Shown here: in pieces, positions 43,465 through 51,597 of the stretch | How positions within the stretch are numbered: position 1 is the stretch's first letter | Layout: each line of letters starts with the position of its first letter | Assembly (NCBI RefSeq): GCF_003574625.1 | Contig: NZ_QNUJ01000010.1 | Location: 165,620 to 229,619, forward strand | DNA length: 64,000 nucleotides | Reading direction: 5' to 3' | Origin: Shinella zoogloeoides | GTDB lineage: Bacteria > Pseudomonadota > Alphaproteobacteria > Rhizobiales > Rhizobiaceae | Program-made: the position numbers and the translations under genes | The notes under the pieces: model-generated | What the model saw: only the letters and a program-made list of their open reading frames with translations | Told to the model about the DNA's origin: nothing | The model's database searches: none

Positions 43465-44418
43465 TCAGGCCGAAAGCCTCAGACCGATCCCCCACGGATC
43501 GACCAGCGAGACCGTGCCGCCCGAGTGGGTGGTGGGAATCGCCAGTTCGTCGAGCTTTTTCGTCGCCGCTTCGAGCTTTGCCGCATCGTTGAAGCGGATC
43601 GTGTAGTCCGAAAGGCCGGTCATGCCGTCCGCGCGCTTCGGCTGGCCGCGTGAATTCCAGACATTCGCCGCGACATGGTGGTGATACTTGCCGGTGGCGA
43701 AGAAGCTCGCGCCCGGATAGCGCGCCATGACGTCGAGGCCGAGCACGTCGCGGAAGAAGGCGTCGGCTTCGGAAATATCGGAGACCTGCAGGTGGATATG
43801 GCCGATGACGGTGCCATTCTCCTGCCCCGTCCAGCCGTCCTTCGGCGCCTCGTCATAGAGCGCCTGCAGCTCGAGCCGGTGCGTCGCCATCTTCACCGTT
43901 CCATCCGGCACATAGGTCCATTCGGCGCGGTCGCGGTCGCGATAGATCTCGATGCCGTTGCCTTCCGGGTCGTCGAGATAGATCGCCTCGCTGACCAGGT
44001 GGTCCGAAGCGCCGGTCAGCGCCACGTTGTTATGGGCGGCATGGGCGAGCCAGCGGCCGAGTTCCCTGCGGTTCGGCACGAGGAAGGCGGTGTGGAAGAG
44101 GCCGGGCGCGTTGCGCGGCGCGCGGGCGGCGTTGCTGCCCGTCGTCAGCGTGAGCAGCGGTCGCTCGCCGACGCCAAGCGTCTCGCCCGAGGCCGATCCG
44201 TCGAGCACCGAAAGGCCCATGACCTTCTGGTAGAAGGAAGAGACCATCGGCAGGTCGATCACCGTCAGGTGCGAATGGTCGACGAAGGCCGGCATGTCGA
44301 CGGCGTGGCTGGCATTGTCTGTCATGGATGCGGTCTCCGCGCGAAGGGGCCCGGCCTTGCCGGCGGCGATGCCCGCGGCGGCGGCGCCGAGGAATGTCCG
44401 TCTGTCGAGGTCCGTCAT
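43465..44418 (-). CDS. VOC-superfamily protein (CatE-like) with Tat-type signal
   Basis: A 317-residue protein with two pairs of VOC modules, as in catechol-2,3-dioxygenase-like proteins. Candidate metal ligands are in VDHSHLTVIDLP, NAPGLFHTAF, GNGIEIYRDR and GTVIGHIHLQVSD. Unusually it begins MTDLDRRTFLGAAAAGIAAG, a twin-arginine signal followed by an Ala-rich helix and a cleavage-like region. If used, the enzyme is periplasmic, which is odd for this family. An inner ATG at 44325 (MTDNASHAVDMP), preceded by GCGGAGACCGC, would give a cytoplasmic form. Confidence 0.8.
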   Translation of the reverse strand: MTDLDRRTFLGAAAAGIAAGKAGPLRAETASMTDNASHAVDMPAFVDHSHLTVIDLPMVSSFYQKVMGLSVLDGSASGETLGVGERPLLTLTTGSNAARAPRNAPGLFHTAFLVPNRRELGRWLAHAAHNNVALTGASDHLVSEAIYLDDPEGNGIEIYRDRDRAEWTYVPDGTVKMATHRLELQALYDEAPKDGWTGQENGTVIGHIHLQVSDISEADAFFRDVLGLDVMARYPGASFFATGKYHHHVAANVWNSRGQPKRADGMTGLSDYTIRFNDAAKLEAATKKLDELAIPTTHSGGTVSLVDPWGIGLRLSA

Positions 44419-44622
44419 GATATGATCCCTGTCTCGGTTTCCCTCGGAAACCGTTCTGTCGGGAGGAATATGGCGGAGCCGCAGCGTTCACGAAAGATGG
44501 CGTTTCGGCGATTTACCGTCAACATGGCGTTGACGAAGCGCGGCCGGGACTTGATTCCGATCAATGCCGTTCGGCAATGGCAATGCCAGTTTCACGCCCA
44601 TCGAGAAAAGGAGACCCGCATC

Positions 44623-44946
44623 GTGAAGGACCTGGCGCATTACAAGGACATTCTTCTCACCCGCAAACGCGAGCTTTACGGCCGCTTGAACAGGATCGAG
44701 AAGGATCTCGACACGCTCAAGAGCGGCGACAGCGGCGACCGCGCCATCGAGCGCGAGAACGACGAGGTGCTGGAAGAATTCGGCACGACGGGTCTCAAGG
44801 AGCTTGAGGCCATCGAGGCCGCCCTCGACCGCATTGCGGCCGGCACCTTCGGCACCTGCGCCAAGTGCGGCGAGCCGATCTCGCCCGCGCGCCTTGCGGC
44901 CGTGCCGCATGCGGCCCTGTGCGAGGAATGCATCGCGCGGCAGTGA
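44623..44946 (+). CDS. DksA/TraR-family zinc-finger protein
   Basis: A 107-residue protein with an N-terminal coiled coil (VKDLAHYKDILLTRKRELYGRLNRIEKDL) and a C-terminal four-cysteine zinc finger (CAKC ... CEEC). It is shorter than E. coli DksA and lacks the DxxDxA tip motif in the usual place, so it is a DksA-like regulator of RNA polymerase rather than clearly DksA itself. GTG 44623 is well supported by AAAAGGAG. A C4 zinc finger is conserved intact. Confidence 0.85.
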   Translation: MKDLAHYKDILLTRKRELYGRLNRIEKDLDTLKSGDSGDRAIERENDEVLEEFGTTGLKELEAIEAALDRIAAGTFGTCAKCGEPISPARLAAVPHAALCEECIARQ

Positions 44947-45061
44947 GGGCGGGCTCCATGTCGCGCGGCAAACTTTCGTGATGGCCGCGCGGCGCGGGAA
45001 ATCTTGCCTGCGAGGCGAAAACGCGACACCATGAGGAGAGGTTATCGCAGGCAGGACACCC

Positions 45062-45718
45062 ATGGAAATCAAGGGCATCAAATGGGACTATGACCGCTAC
45101 GAGGTGATCGCCGACGGCATCGTGCATGGCGTCGGGGTGGTCTTCGCGCTGGTGGGCGTCACCGCTCTCATCTTCTACGCCACGGTCTGGGCGACGAGCG
45201 GGCAGCTGGCCGCGGCCTGGATCTACGGCATCGGCCTCGTCCTCGCGCTGGCGACGTCCTTCGCCTACAATCTCTGGCCGGTCTCGACGGTGAAGTGGCA
45301 CCTGCGCCGCTTCGACCATTCGGCGATCTTCGTGCTGATCGCCGCCACCTATACGCCCTTCCTGCAGCGCGGTATCGAGGATCCGTTCCTCGCCGGCATG
45401 CTCGTCTTCATCTGGGTGATGGCGGGGGCGGGCGTGGCGCTGAAGTTTCTTTTTCCCGGCCGCTACGACAGGCTGGCGATCCTCATCTATCTCGGCATGG
45501 GCTGGAGCGGCGTCTTCGCCGCCGGCCCGCTGCTGACGCATCTTTCCGTCGCCACGCTGACGCTGATCGTCGTCGGCGGCCTGCTCTATTCGGTCGGCGT
45601 CATCTTCCATGTCTGGGAGCGCCTGCGCTTCCAGAACGCCATCTGGCACGCCTTCGTCGTCGCGGCCGCGGCCGTCCACTATTCGGCCGTCGTCACCAGC
45701 GTCGTTTCCGGCATCTGA
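45062..45718 (+). CDS. hemolysin III / TrhA-family membrane protein
   Basis: A 218-residue protein with seven hydrophobic helices of the PAQR-like hemolysin III family. Metal-binding residues are visible: HGVG (H22) in helix 1, FDHSAIFVLIAATYTPF in helix 3, and WHAFVVAAAAVHYSAV near the end. E. coli TrhA is linked to membrane fluidity homeostasis; haemolysis is not implied. It sits between dksA-like and an oppositely oriented exported protein. Confidence 0.9.
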   Translation: MEIKGIKWDYDRYEVIADGIVHGVGVVFALVGVTALIFYATVWATSGQLAAAWIYGIGLVLALATSFAYNLWPVSTVKWHLRRFDHSAIFVLIAATYTPFLQRGIEDPFLAGMLVFIWVMAGAGVALKFLFPGRYDRLAILIYLGMGWSGVFAAGPLLTHLSVATLTLIVVGGLLYSVGVIFHVWERLRFQNAIWHAFVVAAAAVHYSAVVTSVVSGI

Positions 45719-45724
45719 TCCCGC

Positions 45725-46225
45725 TTACTGCGCGGCCGGCGCGGCGCCCTGCGCGCTGGAGCAGCCCTCCGCCGGACGCAGGGTTTTCACAAGTTTGCTG
45801 ACGATGGGGGAATATTCCGGCTTCGATGCCTTTGGAAACTCCAGAACAAAGGACGAGACGGAATCGTCGCAGAGCCGGATCACGCGATGATAGAAGATCG
45901 TATTGCCGCGTGTGCCCGACAGGCTGGCCCAACCGTTTGTCTCTCGGTCATAGCTAATGTCCCAGCCTTCTCTCCGGTAGGTCTCCCGCCGCCCGGCGAC
46001 CTCGTCCTTGAAATCCCCCTCCGCGAGATAATGCCCCCAGACGGCAAGCGTCGCCGCGCCGCGTGCATAGGTGCGCCCGTCGCCATTGTCGGCCTCCTGC
46101 ACCATCGCGAAGCCCGGCGGGATCTCGACGGCGAAGCCGAAGCGCGGATTGGCATAGGGCTCCCAGCCGGAGGCAAGGGCGGCGGCGGGAAGAAGGAGGA
46201 GGAAGAGCAAAAGGAAGCGTTGCAC
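45725..46225 (-). CDS. hypothetical exported protein, 166 residues
   Basis: A GTG start at 46225 gives a Leu-rich signal peptide (MQRFLLLFLLLLPAAALASG). The mature domain begins WEPYANPRFGFAVEIPPGFAM, a common opening of periplasmic or lipoprotein-like domains. The rest is beta-rich with two cysteines (RLCDDS and AEGCSS). I do not recognise a defined family. It converges with the hemolysin III gene, 6 nt apart. Confidence 0.72.
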   Translation of the reverse strand: MQRFLLLFLLLLPAAALASGWEPYANPRFGFAVEIPPGFAMVQEADNGDGRTYARGAATLAVWGHYLAEGDFKDEVAGRRETYRREGWDISYDRETNGWASLSGTRGNTIFYHRVIRLCDDSVSSFVLEFPKASKPEYSPIVSKLVKTLRPAEGCSSAQGAAPAAQ

Positions 46226-46355
46226 GGCGGTCTACTCGTCGATGATGTCCTCAGGGTAACGGATGAGAGCGGGCGTTTCATCGACCTGCCGTTGAAGCAG
46301 GCTGGACAGCTTTCCCGCTCCTCCTGTATGGCATGGGCAAAGGCAGGGGGGAACC

Positions 46356-46859
46356 ATGGACATCACGATACGCGACGCCGCGGAGGCCGATCTCCCCGGT
46401 ATCATGGACATCTACAACGATGCCGTCGCCAACACGACGGCGATCTGGAACGAGGCCGTGGTCGACCTCGAGAACCGCAGGGCGTGGTTTTCCGCCCGCC
46501 GCGAGCGCGGCTTTCCGGTCCTCGTCGCGGTTCGCGGCAAGCAGGTGCTCGGCTATGCCTCCTACGGCGACTGGCGCGCCTTCGACGGCTTCCGCCACAC
46601 CGTGGAGCACTCCGTCTACGTGCAGAAGGATGCGCGCGGCACCGGCACGGGCAAGCGCCTCCTGAAAGCGCTGATCGACCGGGCGGGCTTCAATGGCATC
46701 CATGTCATGGTGGGCTGTATCGAGGCGGAGAACACCGCCTCGATCAGGCTGCACGAAAAGCTCGGCTTCCGCGTTGTCGGCCGCTTCAGCGAGGTCGGCA
46801 TCAAGTTCGGCCGCTGGCTGGACCTGACCTGCATGGAGCTGAAGGTTCCGGCACGCTGA
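46356..46859 (+). CDS. GNAT acetyltransferase, phosphinothricin/methionine-sulfoximine type
   Basis: A 167-residue acetyltransferase of the PAT/MddA group. The hallmark segments are MDITIRDAAEADLPGIMDIYNDAVANTTAIWNE, YGDWRAFDGFRHTVEHSVYV, DARGTGTGKRLL (acetyl-CoA loop) and ENTASIRLHEKLGFRVVG. Such enzymes acetylate methionine sulfoximine, sulfone or phosphinothricin. AGGGGGGAACC precedes ATG 46356. It converges with msrB, with a palindromic repeat between; both touch methionine chemistry, but the adjacency may be chance. Confidence 0.9.
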   Translation: MDITIRDAAEADLPGIMDIYNDAVANTTAIWNEAVVDLENRRAWFSARRERGFPVLVAVRGKQVLGYASYGDWRAFDGFRHTVEHSVYVQKDARGTGTGKRLLKALIDRAGFNGIHVMVGCIEAENTASIRLHEKLGFRVVGRFSEVGIKFGRWLDLTCMELKVPAR

Positions 46860-46864
46860 TTGGA

Positions 46865-46922
46865 GCGTCTCCGCTTTTCTCCGAACCGCAAAACCGCTTC
46901 GCACTTTTGCTGGAAATGCTCT
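46865..46922. repeat. family D palindromic repeat between GNAT and msrB
   Basis: A GCGTCTCCGCTTTTCTCCG side and a CTGGAAATGCTCTA end are partial inverses of the 22747-22852 copy. Its last bases overlap the msrB stop codon (TAG, read on the minus strand from 46923). Confidence 0.65.
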
Positions 46923-47328
46923 AGTCCTCGTCGAAGCTGAGCGCCACGCCGTTCATGCAGTAGCGCAGGCCCGTCGGCGGCGGGCCGTCCGGAAAGACGT
47001 GGCCGAGATGGGCGTCGCAATCCGCACAGCGGATTTCCGTGCGCGTCATGCCGTAGGAATAGTCGGAATGATCCGTGACCGCGCCCGGCTCGATCGGCTG
47101 GTAGAAGCTCGGCCAGCCCGTGCCGGAATTGTACTTCGCCTCGGACCGGTAGAGCGGCCTGTTGCAGCAGATGCAGCGATAGGTGCCCTTCTTGGAAAGG
47201 TCGAAATCGGGGCTGGAGAAGGCGCGTTCCGTGCCGTGCTCGCGCGTGATGCGGAACTGCTCCGGCGTCAGAACCTGCCGCCATTCTTCCTTGGTCTTGT
47301 TAACCTTCAACGTCGTCGTGTCGCTCAT
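46921..47328 (-). CDS. msrB: methionine-R-sulfoxide reductase B
   Basis: A 135-residue enzyme that reduces methionine-R-sulfoxide in proteins. The zinc cysteines are C52/C55 (CICC) and C101/C104 (CADC), and the catalytic cysteine is C124 in [23 protein letters not shown] is the family signature. Start 47328 is preceded by AGGAGG; the upstream in-frame ATG 47349 is less likely. The stop codon is supplied by the edge of a repeat element. Confidence 0.95.
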   Translation of the reverse strand: MSDTTTLKVNKTKEEWRQVLTPEQFRITREHGTERAFSSPDFDLSKKGTYRCICCNRPLYRSEAKYNSGTGWPSFYQPIEPGAVTDHSDYSYGMTRTEIRCADCDAHLGHVFPDGPPPTGLRYCMNGVALSFDED

Positions 47329-47416
47329 GGCGTCCTCCTGTCGAGCCATAGATAAGACGGCGATTGTGGCAAGACAATTGGCGCGCGTGGTTGAAATTCA
47401 CCGCATTTCCTCCTAT

Positions 47417-47440
47417 CCTCCATATTATTAATGATGGAGG
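47417..47440. promoter_or_regulatory. CCTCCAT-N10-ATGGAGG inverted repeat before vapB
   Basis: The 7-bp arms at 47417-47423 and 47434-47440 flank an AT-rich centre. The right arm is also the vapB ribosome-binding site (GGAGG). A VapBC complex bound here would block transcription; in RNA the hairpin would hide the ribosome-binding site. Confidence 0.5.
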
Positions 47441-47445
47441 AAGTT

Positions 47446-47694
47446 ATGCCTCTCAATATCAAGGACAACGAGGCGCACAGCCTCGCTCGCAAGCTTGCCG
47501 CAGCGACCGGCGAGAGCCTGACGCAGGCCGTCAAGATTTCCATCGAGGAGCGTCTGGCGCGTGTGCGCCATGCCCATGCGCCGCAGCTTGCCGATCAGCT
47601 CGACCGCATCGCTCTCGATTGCGCGAGCCTGCCGGTGCTGGATCCACGCACGCCCGACGAGATTCTCGGCTACGATGAAAGCGGCTTGCCGTGA
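47446..47694 (+). CDS. vapB: VapB-type antitoxin
   Basis: An 82-residue antitoxin of the PSK/Rv0623-like family: MPLNIKDNEAHSLARKLAAATGESLTQAVKISIEERL, then a tail ending DPRTPDEILGYDESGLP that should bind the toxin groove. ATG 47446 is preferred for its GGAGG site; ATG 47431 is an alternative. It overlaps the PIN toxin gene at the stop. Confidence 0.9.
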   Translation: MPLNIKDNEAHSLARKLAAATGESLTQAVKISIEERLARVRHAHAPQLADQLDRIALDCASLPVLDPRTPDEILGYDESGLP

Positions 47695-48089
47695 TGATCG
47701 TGCTCGACACATCCGCGCTCTTCGCCATCCTGACGGACGAACCGGAGCGACGGGTTTTCAACGAAGCGATCGAGCGCGCTCCCGCGCGCCTCCTCAGTGC
47801 CGCGACGCTGCTGGAAACGAAGATTGTGCTCTTCGCCCGCTACGGTGCGCCGGGCGTCAATGCGCTCGACGCCTTCCTGCTGCGGGCGGGCATTCGCGTC
47901 GCGCCGGTGACGGCCGAACAGGCCGAGATCGCCTTCGACGCCTTCCGGCGCTTCGGACGCGGCACGGGACATGCGGCGCATCTCAATTATGGAGACTGCT
48001 TCTCCTATGCATTGGCGCGTGAAAACGCCGCGCCCTTGCTGTTCAAGGGTGGCGATTTCATTCATACCGACGTAGAAACGGCACTCTGA
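47694..48089 (+). CDS. vapC: VapC-type PIN-domain toxin
   Basis: A PIN ribonuclease of 131 residues. The acidic metal-binding residues are visible in IVLDTSALFAIL, AATLLETKIVL and LNYGDCFSYALA. The layout is that of VapC toxins, which cleave tRNA or rRNA when freed from VapB. The start is ATG 47694 within TGATG, or GTG 47691 one codon earlier. The gene is intact. Confidence 0.92.
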   Translation: MIVLDTSALFAILTDEPERRVFNEAIERAPARLLSAATLLETKIVLFARYGAPGVNALDAFLLRAGIRVAPVTAEQAEIAFDAFRRFGRGTGHAAHLNYGDCFSYALARENAAPLLFKGGDFIHTDVETAL

Positions 48090-48136
48090 TGCTTTGAAGG
48101 GTAACGACGGGCGAAGCCCGCGGATGGGGAGAGGGG

Positions 48137-50476
48137 ATGACGCCGGACACGATGGGCCTGACTTTCGTTGCCTTCTGTCTGCCGTTTCTCGGCGCGCTGA
48201 TCGCGCCCGCCCTCACGCGGCTTCTCGGCCACAATGCCGCATGGCCGCTGGCGCTCGTGCCGCTCGCCGTCTTCCTGCATTTCCTCGGCTTCAACGCGGA
48301 GGTCTCGCATGGCGAGGTCATCACCGGCGGCTATGCCTGGGTGCCGTCCTATAATGTCAGCTTCTCCTGGCTGATCGACGGCCTGTCGCTCGCCTTCCTG
48401 CTGCTGATCTCCGGCATCGGCACGCTGATCGTGCTCTATGCCGGCGGCTACCTGAAGGGGCATCCGCACCAGGGGCGGTTCTTCTCCTTCATCCTGATGT
48501 TCATGGGCTCGATGCTCGGGCTCGTCGCCTCCGACAGCTTCCTGATGCTCTTCGTCTTCTGGGAGTTGACCTCGATCACCTCCTTCCTGCTGATCGGCTT
48601 CGATCATACGCGCGCCGCCGCGCGCCGCGCGGCGCTGCAGGCGCTGGTCGTCACCGGCGGGGGCGGGCTCTTCCTGCTCGCCGGCCTGCTGCTCATGTGG
48701 GACGTCACCGACGTCACGCAGCTCTCGCTGCTGATGTCCTTCGGCGATGAGGTGCGCGCGAGCCCCTTCTACCTGCCGCTGTTCTTCCTCATCCTCGGCG
48801 GGGCCTTCACCAAGTCGGCGCAGTTCCCGTTCCATTTCTGGCTGCCCAATGCCATGGAAGCGCCGACGCCGGTTTCGGCCTACCTGCATTCGGCGACCAT
48901 GGTGAAAGCCGGCATCTATCTCCTGATGCGGCTCAACCCGGTGCTCGGCGACACGCTGGCCTGGGAGACGATCCTGCCGGCCTTCGGCGGCCTGACGCTG
49001 CTCGTCGGCAGCGTGCTCGCCATCCGCCAGAGCGATCTCAAGCTGATGCTCGCCTATACGACGGTCGCCTCGCTCGGCCTCCTGGTGCTGCTGACCGGCT
49101 TCGGCTCGGAATATGCGGCGGCGGCGGCCGCGCTCTATCTCGTCGCCCATTCGCTCTTCAAGGGCGCGCTCTTCATGGTCGCCGGCATCGTCGACCACGA
49201 GACCGGCACGCGCGACATCACGAAACTGCGCGGGCTCGCCCGCGCCATGCCCGTCACCTATCTCGCCGCGCTCGTCGCCGCGCTCTCCATGGCCGGCCTG
49301 CCGCCCTTCTTCGGCTTCCTCGCCAAGGAGGAGATCTATGTCGCGCTTGCCGGCGGCAATCTCCGCGCCATCGCCTTCACGCTGGCGGCCATTATCGGCA
49401 ACGGCCTGATGTTCGCCGTCGCCTTCGCCGTGGCGCTGAAGCCCTTCCTCGGCGCGCCCGTCGAAACGCCGAAGAAGCCGCATGAAGGCCCCTTGCTGCT
49501 CTGGGCCGGCCCGATGCTGCTGGCGATCAAGGGGCTGACCATCGGCGTCTTCTCCGCCACGGCCCATGCGCTGCTGACCTCGCCGCTCGCCTCCGCCATC
49601 GCCGGCAAGCCGGAGGTCGTCACCGTCTCGGCCGTGCCGCATGTCGGCATGCCGCTTCTCCTCTCCGCCGTCACGGTCGCCCTCGGCGTCATCGTCTTCC
49701 TGTCGCTCGACAAGGCCCGCGCCGCCGCGGACCGGCTGGTCGAGGACATCGGCTGGGGGCCGGACAGGGGCTTCGACCAGGTGATGGCCGGGCTGGTGCG
49801 CGGCGCATCGCTCGTCACGCGCCTCACCCAGCCGGGCCGGATGGAAATCTACATGACCGCGACCTTCGCGGCGGTCGCGCTGGCGCTCCTCGTGCCGCCC
49901 GCCGTCTATGGCGAATGGCCGCGCCTGCCGGTCTGGCCGGCCGGCATGCCGTTCCATGAGCTTGCGGTCGTCGTGCTCGCCGTCGTCGGCATCGGCGCGG
50001 TGCTGACGGCGAAGAGCCGCCTCACCGCCATCGTCGCCCTCGGCATCCAGGGTTTCTGCGTCGCGCTGCTCTTCCTGCTCTTCGGCGCGCCGGACCTCGC
50101 CTTCACCCAGTTCATGATCGAGACGCTCTCGGTCGTCATCCTCGCCCTCGTCATGACGCGCCTCCGGCTGACGCCGCGCGACCACCGGCCGCTGAGGGAA
50201 AAGATCCCGGACGCCGCCATCGCCATCGCCTGCGGCCTCGGCTTCGCGCTCTATCTGCTGAAGGTCACGCAGGGCCGCTTCGACACGGCGCTCACCGATT
50301 TCTTCAACCTCTATTCGAAAACCATCGCCCACGGCGCCAATGTGGTGAACGTCATCATCGTCGATTTCCGCGGCACGGACACGCTCGGCGAGATCGCCGT
50401 CGTCATGGTGACGGGCCTGGCGATCCTGTCGATCATCCGCATCCGCAAGGGCGGCAGGGCGAGGGGGGACGCATGA
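48137..50476 (+). CDS. mrpA: Mrp antiporter subunit A
   Basis: The 779-residue largest subunit of the multisubunit Na+(K+)/H+ antiporter, related to complex I NuoL. About twenty helices are present. Ion-path residues include the glutamate in LMLFVFWELTSITSF and the lysine in TKSAQFPFHFWLPNAMEAPTPVSAYLHSATMVKAG. The C-terminal part carries the MbhE-like helices (FGAPDLAFTQFMIETLSVVILALV). GGGGAGAGGGG precedes ATG 48137. It opens the operon; in rhizobia such systems (pha) support pH and potassium or sodium adaptation. A 307-bp repeat-bearing gap follows before mrpB. Confidence 0.95.
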   Translation: MTPDTMGLTFVAFCLPFLGALIAPALTRLLGHNAAWPLALVPLAVFLHFLGFNAEVSHGEVITGGYAWVPSYNVSFSWLIDGLSLAFLLLISGIGTLIVLYAGGYLKGHPHQGRFFSFILMFMGSMLGLVASDSFLMLFVFWELTSITSFLLIGFDHTRAAARRAALQALVVTGGGGLFLLAGLLLMWDVTDVTQLSLLMSFGDEVRASPFYLPLFFLILGGAFTKSAQFPFHFWLPNAMEAPTPVSAYLHSATMVKAGIYLLMRLNPVLGDTLAWETILPAFGGLTLLVGSVLAIRQSDLKLMLAYTTVASLGLLVLLTGFGSEYAAAAAALYLVAHSLFKGALFMVAGIVDHETGTRDITKLRGLARAMPVTYLAALVAALSMAGLPPFFGFLAKEEIYVALAGGNLRAIAFTLAAIIGNGLMFAVAFAVALKPFLGAPVETPKKPHEGPLLLWAGPMLLAIKGLTIGVFSATAHALLTSPLASAIAGKPEVVTVSAVPHVGMPLLLSAVTVALGVIVFLSLDKARAAADRLVEDIGWGPDRGFDQVMAGLVRGASLVTRLTQPGRMEIYMTATFAAVALALLVPPAVYGEWPRLPVWPAGMPFHELAVVVLAVVGIGAVLTAKSRLTAIVALGIQGFCVALLFLLFGAPDLAFTQFMIETLSVVILALVMTRLRLTPRDHRPLREKIPDAAIAIACGLGFALYLLKVTQGRFDTALTDFFNLYSKTIAHGANVVNVIIVDFRGTDTLGEIAVVMVTGLAILSIIRIRKGGRARGDA

Positions 50477-50553
50477 TGGTGCGTCTGCACGTTCCTGAGC
50501 CCTCCCGGTCATCTTCCCTGCAAAGCGCGGAGGATCGCACGTTGCCACATCTT

Positions 50554-50697
50554 CCTTCTCCCCGCTCGCGGGGAGAAGGTGCCGGCAGGCGGATGAGGGG
50601 CGGGCGGGCAACGCTCCCGCCGCTGTCGAGCTTCATCGGTCGGCGCTGCCCCTCATCCCGCTGCCGCGACCTTCTCCCCGCAGGCGGAGAGAAGGGG
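50554..50697. repeat. two palindromic repeats inside the mrp operon
   Basis: Copies at 50554-50600 and, inverted, 50649-50697 occupy the 307-bp gap 50477-50783 between mrpA and mrpB. All later mrp junctions are overlaps or under 20 bp. No gene is visible in the gap. Confidence 0.85.
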
Positions 50698-50783
50698 CTG
50701 GGCGCGGGGCTTCCCGTTTCCAGGCTGCGCTCCTGCCTTGGCCGGAAGGCGTTCGGGCACACCGCTCCCGGAGGCATCCGGCC

Positions 50784-51203
50784 ATGAACACCCTCATCTT
50801 CCGCACCGTCGCCCCGTTCCTCACCGCCCTCATGGTGCTGTTCTCGATCTTCGTGCTGCTGCGCGGCCACAACGAGCCGGGCGGCGGCTTCATCGGCGGG
50901 CTGATCGCGGTGTCGGCGCTGGCGATCTTCGGCATCGCCAACGGCATTTCGGCCGTGCGCCAAGCGCTGTGGTTCCACCCGATGGCGATCTCGGCCTTCG
51001 GCCTCTTCATCGCCTGCATCGCCGGCCTGATGTCCATCCTCTTTGCCGTGCCCTTCATGACGGGGCTTTGGATCTATCCCTCGGTGTTCGGCGTCGAGAT
51101 CCCGCTGTCCAGCGTCATGCTGTTCGATACCGGCGTCTATCTCGTGGTGGTGGGCTCGATCACCTCCATCGCGCTGGCGCTCGAGGCGGGGGACGACGTC
51201 TGA
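50784..51203 (+). CDS. mrpB: Mrp antiporter subunit B
   Basis: A 139-residue membrane subunit with four helices and the MnhB signature [29 protein letters not shown]. It is required for assembly of the antiporter. CGGAGGCATCCGGCC precedes ATG 50784. The stop TGA overlaps the mrpC start (TGATG), so translation is coupled. The N-terminus follows the repeat cluster. Confidence 0.95.
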   Translation: MNTLIFRTVAPFLTALMVLFSIFVLLRGHNEPGGGFIGGLIAVSALAIFGIANGISAVRQALWFHPMAISAFGLFIACIAGLMSILFAVPFMTGLWIYPSVFGVEIPLSSVMLFDTGVYLVVVGSITSIALALEAGDDV

Positions 51204-51580
51204 TGGAAGTGCCCTTCATCCTTCTCGTCGGCCTGTTCTTCGCCGCCGCCGTCTACCTGATGCTGTCGAAGTTCCTGGTGCGCGTGCTGCTCGGCGTCGT
51301 GCTGCTCGGCAATGCGGTGAACCTCCTGCTCTTCACCAATGGCCGCATCCTGCGCGAGGTGCCGCCGATCATCCCGGCCGGGCACGACGTGCCGGCGACG
51401 CTCACCGCCAATCCGCTGCCGCAGGCGCTCATCCTGACGGCCATCGTCATTTCCTTCTCCTTCTTCGCCTTCCTGCTGGTGCTCGTCTACCGCGCCTACC
51501 AGGACCTCGGCACCGACAACGGCAACGAGATGCGCCTGGCGGAGCCGGAGGACGAACCCCTTCCGCCGACCGGCTACTGA
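51203..51580 (+). CDS. mrpC: Mrp antiporter subunit C
   Basis: A 125-residue NuoK-like subunit with three helices (FILLVGLFFAAAVYLMLSK; LLGVVLLGNAVNLLLF; LPQALILTAIVISFSFFAFLLVLVYR). The glutamate conserved in NuoK helix 2 is absent here, as is usual in MrpC. The hydrophilic tail is acidic. It overlaps mrpB by one base and precedes mrpD by 17 nt. Confidence 0.93.
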   Translation: MEVPFILLVGLFFAAAVYLMLSKFLVRVLLGVVLLGNAVNLLLFTNGRILREVPPIIPAGHDVPATLTANPLPQALILTAIVISFSFFAFLLVLVYRAYQDLGTDNGNEMRLAEPEDEPLPPTGY

Positions 51581-51597
51581 CAGGAACCGACCCGCCA

